Shown here: positions 18,855 through 28,447 of the stretch, one piece after another
Numbering within the stretch: position 1 is the first letter of the stretch
How the letters are laid out: each line of letters opens with the position of its first letter
DNA from: Thaumasiovibrio subtropicus
GTDB lineage: Bacteria; Pseudomonadota; Gammaproteobacteria; Enterobacterales; Vibrionaceae
NCBI RefSeq assembly: GCF_019703835.1
Contig: NZ_AP023055.1
Span: 1,054,001-1,118,000, forward strand
Direction of reading: 5' to 3'
DNA: 64,000 nt
Position numbers and translations under genes: made by a program
The notes under the pieces: model-generated
The model's database searches: none
What the model was told of the DNA's origin: nothing
The model's input: only the letters and a program-made list of their open reading frames with translations

Positions 18855-19160
18855 TTCTTAATCCCCTTTTAGTCAAAATGATATCAAAACAAGGGGTTTG
18901 ATCACAGTTTAATATTATCTGTATCAATTACTCACAACATACCTTGGCACATATCACATAGAGTTGAGATACGAATTACATACACTTATTTCCGAAGCTA
19001 ACACTATTGACAGTACTTATGCTCGGGCATGCCTTTTCATACAGGAAACTCATTACCCCAACGGCACCAAGGCTTGATGTGTGAAATGCGATTGAAAACA
19101 TTAAGTTAAGATCAGCTAAAATAATACTAAGCAGAATAAAAAGTAGCCTAAAGCCAGTCT
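18855..19160. other. Divergent promoter region
   Basis: 306 nt between the nucleotidase-like gene and ybjD. It is AT-rich and without hairpins or ORFs of note. It presumably carries both promoters. Confidence 0.4.
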
Positions 19161-20825
19161 ATGCATCTAAAGCGTATCGAAATTGCTAACTTTCGTGGTG
19201 TACAACGCCTCTCATTGAGCTTTGACGAACTCACCGTTTTAATTGGTGAAAACGCGTGGGGGAAATCATCCCTACTCGATGCACTCGACCTGTTTCTTTC
19301 GCCGCATCTTGATCACTACCAATGTCGCCAAAAAGATTTCTTTGTCGACCATACACATAAGCAAACTGCGGCTTCGACGTTATACATTGTGATGGTGTGG
19401 CAAGAGGATTACTTGGAAGAGCGATTGATTCATCGCTATCGAGCGTTTCGCTCATACTGGCAAACCAATAATGAGCAATACCAAGCGCTGTATTTTTCTC
19501 TCAGTGCACACCAAAAGGAAGGAAAAGTCGTTACCCATTACGCCATGCTAGATAATCAAGGCAATGAGCTGATTTGTCTGGACATCAAGCGATTACTCGC
19601 ACAGTTTAGAGTTCTACATCCACTGGTACGTATTCGAGATGCCCGACGACTTCGCAATCTTGACCTGAGTGAAGATCTCACCTCACCTTTCAGCAACGGC
19701 AACGGCAACGGCAAAGAACAAAATCCCATTCAGCAACGCCTGACCAAACGACTAAACAATACCACACGTCGGTTGCTTACCCAGCCAGGTCACGTTAACG
19801 CTGGTGAGCTCAAAAGTAGCATTCATGCCCTGCAATCTCTTGTCGAGCACTACTTTGCATTCGCGCCCCACAATCGTGCACACAAACGTGGTCGTCACAT
19901 CCGCCAAGACAATCACTCACCCTTATCGATGCTGAATCAAAGACACCTGAATAAGTCACAAAAGCTACTACTCATTAGTTTGTTGAATGCCTTTATTCGC
20001 GCGCGAGGGGCCGTGGCACTCAAACGACTGTCTCGCCCCCTCTTAGTACTTGAAGATCCGGAAGGGCGCTTACACCCAACCTTACTTCATCAAGCATGGG
20101 CCTTTTTTGCGCCGCTGCCTATCCAAAAAATAATCACCACCAACAGTGCTGAGCTACTTGGCGCGACCCCTTTAGATGCAATTCGCCGCTTACAGAGAGC
20201 ACAAAACAAAACCCGCGTCTTTGCTATCGAGTCAGATTTACTCTCTGATGATGAACTGCGTCGCGTGACTTTTCATGTTCGGTACCACCGCCCCAATGCG
20301 TTTTTTGCAAGAGTCTGGTTATTAGTAGAAGGGGAAACTGAAATATGGTTGTTTTCAGAACTCGCAAAGTTACTCGGTTTTGACCTTGCCAGCGAAGGCA
20401 TACAGCTTATCGATTTTGCACAAAGTGGATTAAAATCCTTGCTCAAAACAGCAAACAAATTAGGTATCGAGTGGCACCTTGTCACAGATGGCGATCCTGC
20501 GGGGAAGAAGTACGCACAAACCGGCCTACGTTTTCTCAATGGACTCGCTGAGAAACAGCGTGTTACCATCCTGCCGAATCAAGACATGGAGCATTATCTC
20601 TACCACCAAGGCTATGCGCCGCTTTTTCATGAGCTTGCGAACGTGTCTCAGCAAACCCCGATGACAGAAAGACGGGTGATCAGTAAAGCGCTCAAGCATC
20701 ACGCCAAACCGGACGTCGCCCTAGCCATTATGAAATATACCGAAGAGAGGGCGAACACAGAGATCCCTGTTTTACTCAAACAGATTCTGATACGGGTTAT
20801 TGCATTGTCTCGGGGGCAAAGTTAG
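19161..20825 (+). CDS. ybjD: YbjD-like OLD-family ATPase/TOPRIM nuclease (DUF2813)
   Basis: 554 residues, collinear with E. coli YbjD. The ABC-type ATPase has P-loop GENAWGKSS (29-37) and the region PLLVLEDPEGRLHPTLL as Walker B. The C-terminal TOPRIM domain has LLVEGETEIWLFSELAKLLG and TDGDPAGKKYA. Overcoming-lysogenization-defect nucleases of this class act on DNA, and some defend against phage, but YbjD's own role is not established. The gene overlaps the convergent diguanylate cyclase gene by 29 nt at the 3' ends. An internal tandem run of short GGCAAC units near 19695 encodes Gly-Asn repeats. Confidence 0.88.
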   Translation: MHLKRIEIANFRGVQRLSLSFDELTVLIGENAWGKSSLLDALDLFLSPHLDHYQCRQKDFFVDHTHKQTAASTLYIVMVWQEDYLEERLIHRYRAFRSYWQTNNEQYQALYFSLSAHQKEGKVVTHYAMLDNQGNELICLDIKRLLAQFRVLHPLVRIRDARRLRNLDLSEDLTSPFSNGNGNGKEQNPIQQRLTKRLNNTTRRLLTQPGHVNAGELKSSIHALQSLVEHYFAFAPHNRAHKRGRHIRQDNHSPLSMLNQRHLNKSQKLLLISLLNAFIRARGAVALKRLSRPLLVLEDPEGRLHPTLLHQAWAFFAPLPIQKIITTNSAELLGATPLDAIRRLQRAQNKTRVFAIESDLLSDDELRRVTFHVRYHRPNAFFARVWLLVEGETEIWLFSELAKLLGFDLASEGIQLIDFAQSGLKSLLKTANKLGIEWHLVTDGDPAGKKYAQTGLRFLNGLAEKQRVTILPNQDMEHYLYHQGYAPLFHELANVSQQTPMTERRVISKALKHHAKPDVALAIMKYTEERANTEIPVLLKQILIRVIALSRGQS

Positions 20826-22656
20826 TGTCTTGAGACTGGTCATCCACGACAAGTTTATTTCGACCTTCATGCTTGGCTCGGTATAACGCACCGTCGGCCA
20901 ACTCCATCACTTCACTCACTGATGGGGCGTCGCCAAGCCCAACTTCAATGATGACCGCACCAATACTCACCGATAACACTTTGTGTTCCCGACTACCTTG
21001 GTGGGGAATCCCTAGCTCGACGACATCATCACATAGACGCTGACCAAGCAATGCGACCTCTTCTCGCGTCAAATCCGTCAAGATAGCAGCGAACTCCTCC
21101 CCACCAATCCGCGCGACCATATGACCATTTGGACTCAACACTTGAGACAAGGTACGCGCGACATATCGTAGCGCAATATCACCTTGCACATGACCATAGA
21201 TATCGTTGTATCGTTTAAAGTGGTCAATATCGATCATCAACAGAGAGATAAGCTGCGGTTGATTACCATGGGCATAAAGTGCGACTTCTAACTCGCGTTT
21301 GAACGGACGACGGTTTACCAAGCCCGTCAACTCATCGGTTTCAGCGATCACTTGCAAACGTTCATTGGCTTCAATCAACTCATCTTGAAGATGACTCATG
21401 GCTTGGCGGTTTTTCTCGTGAATATGCAGTTCACTTACGGCAGAAGCAAAGCGAGTTAAAATGGAAATGACGTCTTCTTCCCAAGCTTGAGGCTCATAAA
21501 CATGCACGGCGGTTAAGAGGCCAAACACCTTGGTGCCATCAATCAACGGAAAAGCCGCTATCGATGCGATGTGCTGTGATTCGAGTAACTGGTACTCCTC
21601 GGGGGCTATCTCCTCAAGATCACGAATATCATTAATAACAATGGGTTCCATCGAGAGTAAACGACGCTTTAAAAAGGCCAACCGACTCACATCGTAACCT
21701 TCTTCTAGTGGGTTATCCGTTCCATCTGCTCGCCAAGAATGCCGATAGCGCGCAAACTGGTCATCGAATTCTACCAGGCTGATGCGATCAACATTGAGAT
21801 AGCCTCCTAATGGCGCAATCGCGTCACACACAATACGGTCCGCTTGCTTACTATCATGAGTGATGATGTCGAGGGACATTTCGGCCAGAATTTTATTCAC
21901 TTTAGATTGGCGCTGCAGTTCTTCCGTTCGCTCTCTCACTGTGCGCTGCAGTCGGCTTTGGTGAAATCGAAGTTCCCTTTGTACCCACAGCTGCTTAGCA
22001 AACGCATCACGCGCTTGCTGTTGTAAGTCAATCACCGAACCGGCGAGAATGCCAATCTCATCGTTCTTTTCAAGCAGTTCTCTAGGCACTTTAACCTTGC
22101 GTAAAGACCCGCCCGCAATCGTCGACACACTTTCAAAAAGACGCGTCAAAGGACTGGTTACCACCCGTGAGACGAGAAAGAAAATAAACAGCAACAGTAC
22201 CACTGTCTTTATGAAGTTAGTCACACCGACAATGAGTAGTTTTTCAACCATCTTGTCTTTGATTTCATTATGATCAATCGCGATACTCACATAGCCCAGC
22301 TCGCGAGAGTTGTAATAAAGCGGGTACTTTATCCGCTCTGGCCCCACCCCATGTTCATCTGTCAGTAAAAAGTGGGTACCATCTTTGCCTTGTAGTTCAA
22401 TGTTACAGACAAAGGGCACAGTATGTAGGCCTTCAAGCAGGGCTTGCATCTGCTCAAAGTCGAGATCCCAAAGCGCTTCTGCTAAGGGGCCTTTCGTTGA
22501 GTTCACATGATTATCAAGCTGACCTTCAATCGCTTCCGTTTCTCGGTGGTACTCAACGACAAACTGCACCGCGATAGTAATCGCGGTGAAAAGGGCGCTA
22601 CAGACAAGAATATAGATGGTTAAACGACGCTTGATGGACTGTGAACCCAATACCAT
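20797..22656 (-). CDS. Membrane diguanylate cyclase with HAMP and GAF domains
   Basis: 619 residues. There is an N-terminal membrane helix (about 12-30), a periplasmic sensor of about 120 residues, a second helix (FIKTVVLLLFIFFLVSRVV), a HAMP region with NDEIGILAGS, and a coiled coil. A GAF domain (about 265-405) is followed by a GGDEF domain with the active signature RIGGEEFAAIL. No RxxD inhibitory site precedes GGEEF. It makes cyclic di-GMP at the inner membrane. It starts 3 nt after the upstream binding-protein gene, so the two form one sensory unit. Confidence 0.88.
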   Translation of the reverse strand: MVLGSQSIKRRLTIYILVCSALFTAITIAVQFVVEYHRETEAIEGQLDNHVNSTKGPLAEALWDLDFEQMQALLEGLHTVPFVCNIELQGKDGTHFLLTDEHGVGPERIKYPLYYNSRELGYVSIAIDHNEIKDKMVEKLLIVGVTNFIKTVVLLLFIFFLVSRVVTSPLTRLFESVSTIAGGSLRKVKVPRELLEKNDEIGILAGSVIDLQQQARDAFAKQLWVQRELRFHQSRLQRTVRERTEELQRQSKVNKILAEMSLDIITHDSKQADRIVCDAIAPLGGYLNVDRISLVEFDDQFARYRHSWRADGTDNPLEEGYDVSRLAFLKRRLLSMEPIVINDIRDLEEIAPEEYQLLESQHIASIAAFPLIDGTKVFGLLTAVHVYEPQAWEEDVISILTRFASAVSELHIHEKNRQAMSHLQDELIEANERLQVIAETDELTGLVNRRPFKRELEVALYAHGNQPQLISLLMIDIDHFKRYNDIYGHVQGDIALRYVARTLSQVLSPNGHMVARIGGEEFAAILTDLTREEVALLGQRLCDDVVELGIPHQGSREHKVLSVSIGAVIIEVGLGDAPSVSEVMELADGALYRAKHEGRNKLVVDDQSQDTNFAPETMQ

Positions 22657-22659
22657 ACG

Positions 22660-23703
22660 CTACTCCGCTTGCTTAAATGCTGAAAACGGCACGGCTTCAA
22701 CATCCAAATGAGGGAAATCAATTCGCTGCCACTCTTCACTTAACAGAATGGCATGCAATTCGGAGTTTGGCTCTATGATTTCAAACAGCGGCAACCTGTC
22801 AGTTTTTGACCAGTAGCCTTGATCGACATGCTTGGAGATTTTTGTCAAAACTAAGCCTGGGGCAACAAAATGTCCACCACCTAACGCGGCTATTTTTCCC
22901 GCTTTCAGCTCTAACAGCACTCGTTTCGAGGTATTCACAGTACTAATGAAGATATCTTCTCCCACGACTAATCCCATATCAACCGCCGCTTGCTGCACGC
23001 CGAATGCCATGTGATCGTTGGCTGTCCAGACATAACGCAGCTCGCCATAGCGCGCTATCAAGGCTTTTGATTGACGATAGGCATTCTCTTCTCGCCAATG
23101 ACCGAAAACACGCTGGGTGAATGCCATCTCGATATTGTGTTGTATAAAGGTCATCGCACCCAGTTCACGCTGTTGTGAGGCGGGTGTCGTTTTATCGCCA
23201 GAGATCACAGCAACCTCCGCGGGTACTTCCCCCCCCGCCTCAAACAACGCGGCTGCAGTTTCTCGCCCAATATACTCATTATCGGGAAAAAGACCGGGTA
23301 AAAGGAAAGTTTGCCAATGTGCATCTTTATAAGCTTGTCGTTTATCTATCTCACTCAGGTCATTGAGCACGAAAGTAACGAAAATAGGAAAGCCGCGAAC
23401 GGTATCAAGCATCTTGGCACCGATGCCTTTCTCGTTCACTAAAACAATGTAGTCTGGAAGGGGGGTTACCGTCAGGCGACGTGTTAAGAAATCAATCGCG
23501 TTAATATGATCGCGGCGGGCATGGTAAATCTCTAGTTTGATGTCGAGCTGCTTGGCCGCTTCTGAGATGTAACCATCCACGCTCCCCCAAAAACTCTCTT
23601 CTGGCAACCCGGGATTGATAAACAGCACATTCGTTTTTGCGTGCCCTTGGAGAGGCGATAGAAACAAAATTAAAACAATTATTCGACAGAAAAACATAAC
23701 CAC
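22660..23703 (-). CDS. Periplasmic sugar-type binding protein, sensor partner of the cyclase
   Basis: 347 residues with a signal peptide (FFCRIIVLILFLSPLQGHA). It resembles type I periplasmic binding proteins of the ribose/LuxP class (VLFINPGLPEESFWGSV, VVGEDIFISTVN). No permease or ATPase gene is adjacent, and the next gene is a membrane diguanylate cyclase with a periplasmic domain. The likely role is therefore ligand sensing for that cyclase, like LuxP-LuxQ or NspS-MbaA (inference from context). Ligand unknown. Confidence 0.75.
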   Translation of the reverse strand: MVMFFCRIIVLILFLSPLQGHAKTNVLFINPGLPEESFWGSVDGYISEAAKQLDIKLEIYHARRDHINAIDFLTRRLTVTPLPDYIVLVNEKGIGAKMLDTVRGFPIFVTFVLNDLSEIDKRQAYKDAHWQTFLLPGLFPDNEYIGRETAAALFEAGGEVPAEVAVISGDKTTPASQQRELGAMTFIQHNIEMAFTQRVFGHWREENAYRQSKALIARYGELRYVWTANDHMAFGVQQAAVDMGLVVGEDIFISTVNTSKRVLLELKAGKIAALGGGHFVAPGLVLTKISKHVDQGYWSKTDRLPLFEIIEPNSELHAILLSEEWQRIDFPHLDVEAVPFSAFKQAE

Positions 23704-23839
23704 TCCCTATGTTTTTACATAGTATGGTCATGAACACGGAGAATGTCGATTAATATGTCAATAAAAACAGTCAATGTATCATCGTCGAAGCAGACTGTTT
23801 CTTATCCAATATTAAGGGTGCTGGTGGCAGGCGAGTAAA

Positions 23840-23876
23840 GAAAAACGTCGGAATTCGTTAAGATTGAATTCCGACG
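23840..23876 (-). terminator. Terminator after outer-membrane barrel gene
   Basis: An 11-bp perfect stem (CGTCGGAATTC and GAATTCCGACG) with a 9-nt loop lies at 23846-23876. On the minus strand it is followed by TTTTTCTTT. Confidence 0.88.
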
Positions 23877-23886
23877 ATTAAAATCG

Positions 23887-24480
23887 TTAGAAACGGTAAC
23901 CTGCTGAGATCATCGCCATGGTATTGTCAACCTGACCGTAATCATTCACACCACCGCGGCCAGTTAAGCCAGAATCCATTTCGAAGTAGAGCACTTCGAT
24001 GCCAGTATAGAAGTTTTTAGTGTTGGTATAGCGATAGCCGATACCATAAATTGGCGTAGTATCGTTGGCTTTGATTGACGCGGCAAACGTGTCTTTGTAC
24101 TCACGATCCCAGTTTGCAAAACCGGCCTTGACGTAGAGCAAGGCATTGTCCGCTTGATACTCACCAAGGTGATCAAAACGGTAGCCCGCCATCAAACTGC
24201 CCGTGAACAAGCGATTATCATACTCAACGCGGTAGTCTTTGAACTCCGTGTTGTAGATCTCCGCGGTAACGTTAGCACCCAACGCGAACTTGCTCCCAAC
24301 CGGAACAATAAAAGTAGACTCCACACCGTAGCCAAATGCCCAATCTTTCATTGAGCGCACTGGAGAGCTCGCTTTTTGCTGAACACCGCCGAGTCTAACG
24401 CCAACACTAAACTCATAACTGTGTGCCGCCGACGAGCCAAGTAATAACATCAGCGCACCGAAGTGCATAATACCTTTCAT
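23887..24480 (-). CDS. Small outer-membrane beta-barrel protein
   Basis: 197 residues with a signal peptide (HFGALMLLLGSSAAHS). Amphipathic beta-strands of about ten residues follow, ending with the C-terminal aromatic signature MAMISAGYRF. The strand number suits an eight-stranded OmpA/OmpX-type barrel. Tyr and Asp are abundant in the loops. It is a monocistronic gene with its own terminator. Substrate or ligand unknown. Confidence 0.75.
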   Translation of the reverse strand: MKGIMHFGALMLLLGSSAAHSYEFSVGVRLGGVQQKASSPVRSMKDWAFGYGVESTFIVPVGSKFALGANVTAEIYNTEFKDYRVEYDNRLFTGSLMAGYRFDHLGEYQADNALLYVKAGFANWDREYKDTFAASIKANDTTPIYGIGYRYTNTKNFYTGIEVLYFEMDSGLTGRGGVNDYGQVDNTMAMISAGYRF

Positions 24481-24667
24481 ACTTTTACCGTTCCTCAGTA
24501 CCTATTCGCATCAAAGATATCGTCGAAACAACCGCTTAGCCAAATATGTTTACAATTGGCTAGAAGTCTCTCGCAATTTTTTTTGAAAACTACGCAACGT
24601 TGGTTTCAAAGGGTTGCTGTCAAGCCAAAGGCGAAAACAATACAGAGCAAAAACAATCGCTTTGGCA

Positions 24668-24694
24668 CAAAAAAGCCCGCCAAATTTGGCGAGC
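24668..24694 (-). terminator. Terminator after DEAD-box helicase gene
   Basis: On the minus strand GCTCGCC and GGCGGGC close a stem over AAATTT at 24675-24694. It is followed by seven bases that are nearly all T. Confidence 0.85.
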
Positions 24695-24716
24695 TTATCT
24701 CTCGTTCAATCGAACG

Positions 24717-26054
24717 TTACTCAGCGTCAGGAGTCCGTTTTTTCTTCTTAGGCATGAAGACGTTATCACCCACAGCGACATTCGAGTAAAAACTCTTATC
24801 TGCTTTTTTCACCTGTGGCTTCTTCGCTTTCTTTGGCGTTGATGGTTTGGCTGCTGGTTTCTTCGACTTAGGCTTAAGGTTCTTCTTCGGTTTAGGTTTA
24901 AGGCCTTTGAACTTACCTTCGAGGCCATCAATCGTCACAAAGGTCATTTCCTGCTCTAAGAAGGCTTCAACGTTCTTGAAGCTTTGCCAATCTTTAGGTC
25001 CAACCAATGAGAATGCCTTACCTTTGTTGCCTGCTCGGCCTGTACGACCCACGCGATGAACGTACTCTTCAGCATGTTTGGGCATATCAAAGTTAATCAC
25101 ATGCGAGACGGTTGCTATATCCAATCCGCGAGAAGCGACGTCGGTTGTAACGAGAATCTTATGAACATGGCGCTCAAACTGACTCATGATGTTGTTTCGA
25201 GCCGTTTGGTTCATACTGCCGCTCAGTGCCACTGCTTTACGTTTCGCTGCATTGAGTTTCTCGGTTAAACGGTCGGTGTCACTCCGTGTAGCGGTAAAGA
25301 TAATCACCTGCTGATGGTCTTCATTTTCAAGAATATGATCAAGCAAAGCTTCTTTATGATCTAAATGGTCACACAGTAAGAAGTTTTGCTCGATATCTTT
25401 ATGCTCTTCATTGGAGAAGCCGATCGCAATTTGCTTTGGCGAATTGAGCATATCACCCGCAATATCATTCACTTGCTGGTGATCCAATGTCGCTGAGAAC
25501 ATCATGGTTTGACGACGGCGATGATTAGCTGCCGCATTAATGCGCTGCAACTGGGCCTCAAAACCTAGGTCCAACATACGGTCAGCTTCATCTAAGATCA
25601 GCATCTCTAAGCCATCAAGACTCACACTGCGATGCTCTAGGTGATCCGCCAAGCGTCCCGGTGTCGCAATGACAAACATCGGGTCTTTATTGCGAAAAAC
25701 TTTCACTTGGTCATTGAAGTTCTCTCCACCTAAAATCAAGCTCGCGTCATAGGGCGTGCCCGCAATAAGCAGCTTCAGTTGTCCATACACTTGTTTTGCC
25801 AGCTCACGTGTCGGCGTCAAAATCAAAACGCGAGGGTCGCGTCGTGTAAAAGGCTTGGAGCGATACATACGCTGCATCGCTGGTAGCAGAAACGCCAGCG
25901 TTTTGCCCGACCCCGTTTTTGAAGAGGCCAGCAGATCCTTACCCGCAATACCGACAGGCACAGCTTGCGCTTGCACATCAGTCGCGGCTTTGAAACCAAG
26001 ATGATCCACTTTCTTCAATAAACGATTGTCTAAACCAAGATCTTTAAATTGCAA
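24717..26054 (-). CDS. DEAD-box ATP-dependent RNA helicase
   Basis: 445 residues from a TTG start at 26054. I choose TTG because GGAG lies 7 nt upstream and the protein then begins LQFKDLGLDNRLL, like its relatives. All core motifs are present: Q-motif region, ASSKTGSGKT, PTRELA, TPGRL, DEAD, SAT, TDVASRGLD and HRVGRTGR. The C-terminal 70 residues are a lysine/proline-rich basic tail with repeated KPK and KKP, probably for RNA binding. It is close to the RhlE/SrmB group, but which member is not clear. Confidence 0.9.
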   Translation of the reverse strand: MQFKDLGLDNRLLKKVDHLGFKAATDVQAQAVPVGIAGKDLLASSKTGSGKTLAFLLPAMQRMYRSKPFTRRDPRVLILTPTRELAKQVYGQLKLLIAGTPYDASLILGGENFNDQVKVFRNKDPMFVIATPGRLADHLEHRSVSLDGLEMLILDEADRMLDLGFEAQLQRINAAANHRRRQTMMFSATLDHQQVNDIAGDMLNSPKQIAIGFSNEEHKDIEQNFLLCDHLDHKEALLDHILENEDHQQVIIFTATRSDTDRLTEKLNAAKRKAVALSGSMNQTARNNIMSQFERHVHKILVTTDVASRGLDIATVSHVINFDMPKHAEEYVHRVGRTGRAGNKGKAFSLVGPKDWQSFKNVEAFLEQEMTFVTIDGLEGKFKGLKPKPKKNLKPKSKKPAAKPSTPKKAKKPQVKKADKSFYSNVAVGDNVFMPKKKKRTPDAE

Positions 26055-26337
26055 AATGACGCTCCAGCTAAATAGGGGATGCAAAAAACAGAATAAGCCG
26101 ACAGATTCTTCTGTTCGGGCGCGCGAGGATAGCACATCCCTAGCCCTGACAGAAGCCATACCGCGGCGATTTTAATCTTAGAACGTCCGCTTTTGCTTTC
26201 GAACTGTCGCAACAAATTGAAAAATGGCGCTATCTCACCCAAATGACACTTTATTGCTTCAGTAAAAACACGTACCGTCGACATTTGTTCTGCACGCTTT
26301 TAACATACTCATCTCATTGACTGAACGGAGAATCATT

Positions 26338-26853
26338 GTGAGCAAGGTACACCATCGATGGAAATCATTTGAGCTCGTTGAAGAATCGCTCGTCTTCCCT
26401 GACGGAAAAACACGTTCGCAGACAACGCTACGTCATCCCGGCGCAGTGGTCATTATCGCACTGACTGAGCAAGGTAATGTATTACTGCTGAAACAGTTTC
26501 GAGCGGCGTTCAATGATTGGATACTCGAACTCCCTGCCGGCACAGTCGATGAAAACGAATCCTTTTACCAATGCGCTAAAAGAGAACTTCCAGAGGAGAC
26601 GGGATATAGCGCCGCACAGTGGCATACGCTGGGCTCTCTCTATGCCGCTCCCGGATTTTGTGATGAGATGTTAGAAATCTACGTCGCTCAACAACTTACT
26701 CATACAGAGGCAACAAGTGATGAGGATGAGTTTATCGAAGTTATCGAAGTCGACATACCTACATTAAAGCGCTGGTCTGTTGATGGCACACTCAATGACT
26801 CAAAATCACTGGCTGCACTCTATCGTTATTTTCTCGTTCACGAGCCCCAGTAA
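26338..26853 (+). CDS. NUDIX hydrolase, ADP-ribose pyrophosphatase-like
   Basis: 171 residues from GTG 26338, chosen because GGAG is 7 nt upstream. The Nudix box is complete: G, then E six residues on, then REL and EETGY, within AGTVDENESFYQCAKREL and PEETGYSAA. A proline-containing SLYAAPGFCDE segment downstream is typical of ADP-ribose pyrophosphatases (NudF type). It probably clears ADP-ribose or related nucleotide sugars in the cytoplasm. It is divergent from the helicase gene. Confidence 0.82.
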   Translation: MSKVHHRWKSFELVEESLVFPDGKTRSQTTLRHPGAVVIIALTEQGNVLLLKQFRAAFNDWILELPAGTVDENESFYQCAKRELPEETGYSAAQWHTLGSLYAAPGFCDEMLEIYVAQQLTHTEATSDEDEFIEVIEVDIPTLKRWSVDGTLNDSKSLAALYRYFLVHEPQ

Positions 26854-26888
26854 ACAACCAAGCGAGCCAGACTATCCGTCACTGGGTG

Positions 26889-27323
26889 TTATGACCTATT
26901 TAACATCGGGTGGTCATCCTTGAGTTGGATGAGATCCCACAAGTTACCATAGAGATCTTCAAACACGGCAACGGTGCCATATTCGGCCTCTTGCGGGGGG
27001 CGAACAAACTGAATGTCTTGTTTGACCATGTTGTCATAGTCGCGCCAAAAGTCATCCGTTTGCAAGAAAAGGAAAACACGTCCTCCAGACTGATTGCCAA
27101 TGGCATCAAGCTGTTCAGGCTTGGAGGCTTTAGCCAACAAGAGGGCTGCACCATCAGAGCCGGGCGGTGACACCGTCACCCAGCGTTTATCTTGCTCAGG
27201 TTGGTATACATCTTCGACTAAGTCAAACTTGAGTTTATTAACATAAAAGTCGATCGCTTCATCATAGTCCTGAACCACGATAGCGACATGCAATAACGAT
27301 TGCTTCATTGTCCTGTCAGCCAT
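26889..27323 (-). CDS. VOC (glyoxalase/bleomycin-resistance) superfamily protein
   Basis: 144 residues in a paired beta-alpha-beta-beta-beta fold (LHVAIVVQDYDEAIDFYVNK at the start, FEDLYGNLWDLIQL at the end). A metal-ligand histidine is visible in the first half and a glutamate in the second (VFED). The true activity (lyase, isomerase or dioxygenase) cannot be told. AAAGGA lies before ATG 27323. A second start five codons on is also possible. It is convergent with the NUDIX gene. Confidence 0.78.
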   Translation of the reverse strand: MADRTMKQSLLHVAIVVQDYDEAIDFYVNKLKFDLVEDVYQPEQDKRWVTVSPPGSDGAALLLAKASKPEQLDAIGNQSGGRVFLFLQTDDFWRDYDNMVKQDIQFVRPPQEAEYGTVAVFEDLYGNLWDLIQLKDDHPMLNRS

Positions 27324-27553
27324 TTAGATATCCTTTAGTCACTTAATACCATCACGCCAAGCTAAGCGAGAATGACAACAAGCACCGTACCTAGATGTTA
27401 TATCAGCTTTACAAATACTTTGCCGAACAAATTATTGTTAGATATGGTAATGGTTCTAGAAATGATTCTATCAACGACTTACGATGATTCCGCAGGCATA
27501 TCGCAGGTCATCTGTAATATTGAGTTAAACCGTTCGACTAGGCAGGCGTTAAC

Positions 27554-28117
27554 ATGTATTTGATTGGCTATGGCAGCTTAATCAATCGACATTCAAGGCA
27601 ACTGACGCAACAAACCGGTCAGTGCCACCCCGTATTTGTGACTGGCTTTGACCGTCATTGGAGCAAAATCGATGACTCTTATACCTTGTCCCCACTTGCC
27701 GTCACGCCCGGTACTGGCGGTTTCAATGCCGTTGTCATCGATATCGATAAAGAAACGATAGATGATTTTGACAAACGCGAGCGTGGCTATATCCGCATTG
27801 AAGTACCACAACAAAAGTTGAACTTATTGGAAGGTGAAATCGACCCTGCGCGCGCGGTTTGGATGTACATCAATGAGGATGTGACCCCGCCCTGCATACA
27901 CATACCCATCGCACAAAGTTACATCGATACGGTACTTTCAGGTTGTCTCGATGTGTCGGAGACGTTCGCGCGCCAGTTCATTTCGACCACCAAAGGTTGG
28001 CACCACCCTATCGAAAATGATCGTCTAGCACCAAAGTACTCCCGAGTTGCAGGTGTCACAGATGACCATCAAAGAGCCATTGACCTCATCCTCACTGACG
28101 TTTTACGCGCTGCATAA
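27554..28117 (+). CDS. Gamma-glutamylcyclotransferase-like protein
   Basis: 187 residues. The N-terminal YLIGYGSLINRHSR is the GGCT phosphate-binding loop signature and the DFDKRERGY segment supplies the catalytic glutamate. The fold acts on gamma-glutamyl-amines or glutathione-type substrates; the precise substrate is unknown. It is a single gene. Confidence 0.7.
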   Translation: MYLIGYGSLINRHSRQLTQQTGQCHPVFVTGFDRHWSKIDDSYTLSPLAVTPGTGGFNAVVIDIDKETIDDFDKRERGYIRIEVPQQKLNLLEGEIDPARAVWMYINEDVTPPCIHIPIAQSYIDTVLSGCLDVSETFARQFISTTKGWHHPIENDRLAPKYSRVAGVTDDHQRAIDLILTDVLRAA

Positions 28118-28447
28118 ACATCTTCCTTGTCGGTTTGATGCTCAGTATTTGTCAACGGCAATACTGAGCAGATACGCTAGCGACTTAAACAGACTTACAC
28201 TCAAACCACCTCAAGATGCAGGATTCAGAAGCGGCCTAGCGCGTCGAAGTCAAGGTAAAGAGTCCAAGGCAAAGGTGTGAAGGAATGGATTTCCCTTTCA
28301 AACACCTTTAACACAAAAATCGGGGCGCCAATCGCTAGATCTCGCACCCTTAAAACGGCACTAATTTAACAAAATCAACACTTACGAGTGACAATTCGTA
28401 ACATTGCCGTTATATTCCAGCGCTTACACACCGCTAGATACCAACCC
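28118..28447. other. Intergenic gap with two large hairpins
   Basis: 330 nt. A perfect 10-bp inverted repeat (GCTCAGTATT and AATACTGAGC) with a 10-nt loop lies at 28140-28169, and a second hairpin (AAAGGTGT and ACACCTTT arms) at 28271-28309. Neither has a T run, so they are structured RNA or DNA elements and not clear terminators. No ORF is convincing. Confidence 0.5.

Noticed and set aside
19695..19712. Tandem GGCAAC units in ybjD
   Set aside because: In-frame coding repeats for Gly-Asn, only three units. Not a CRISPR or a regulatory repeat.
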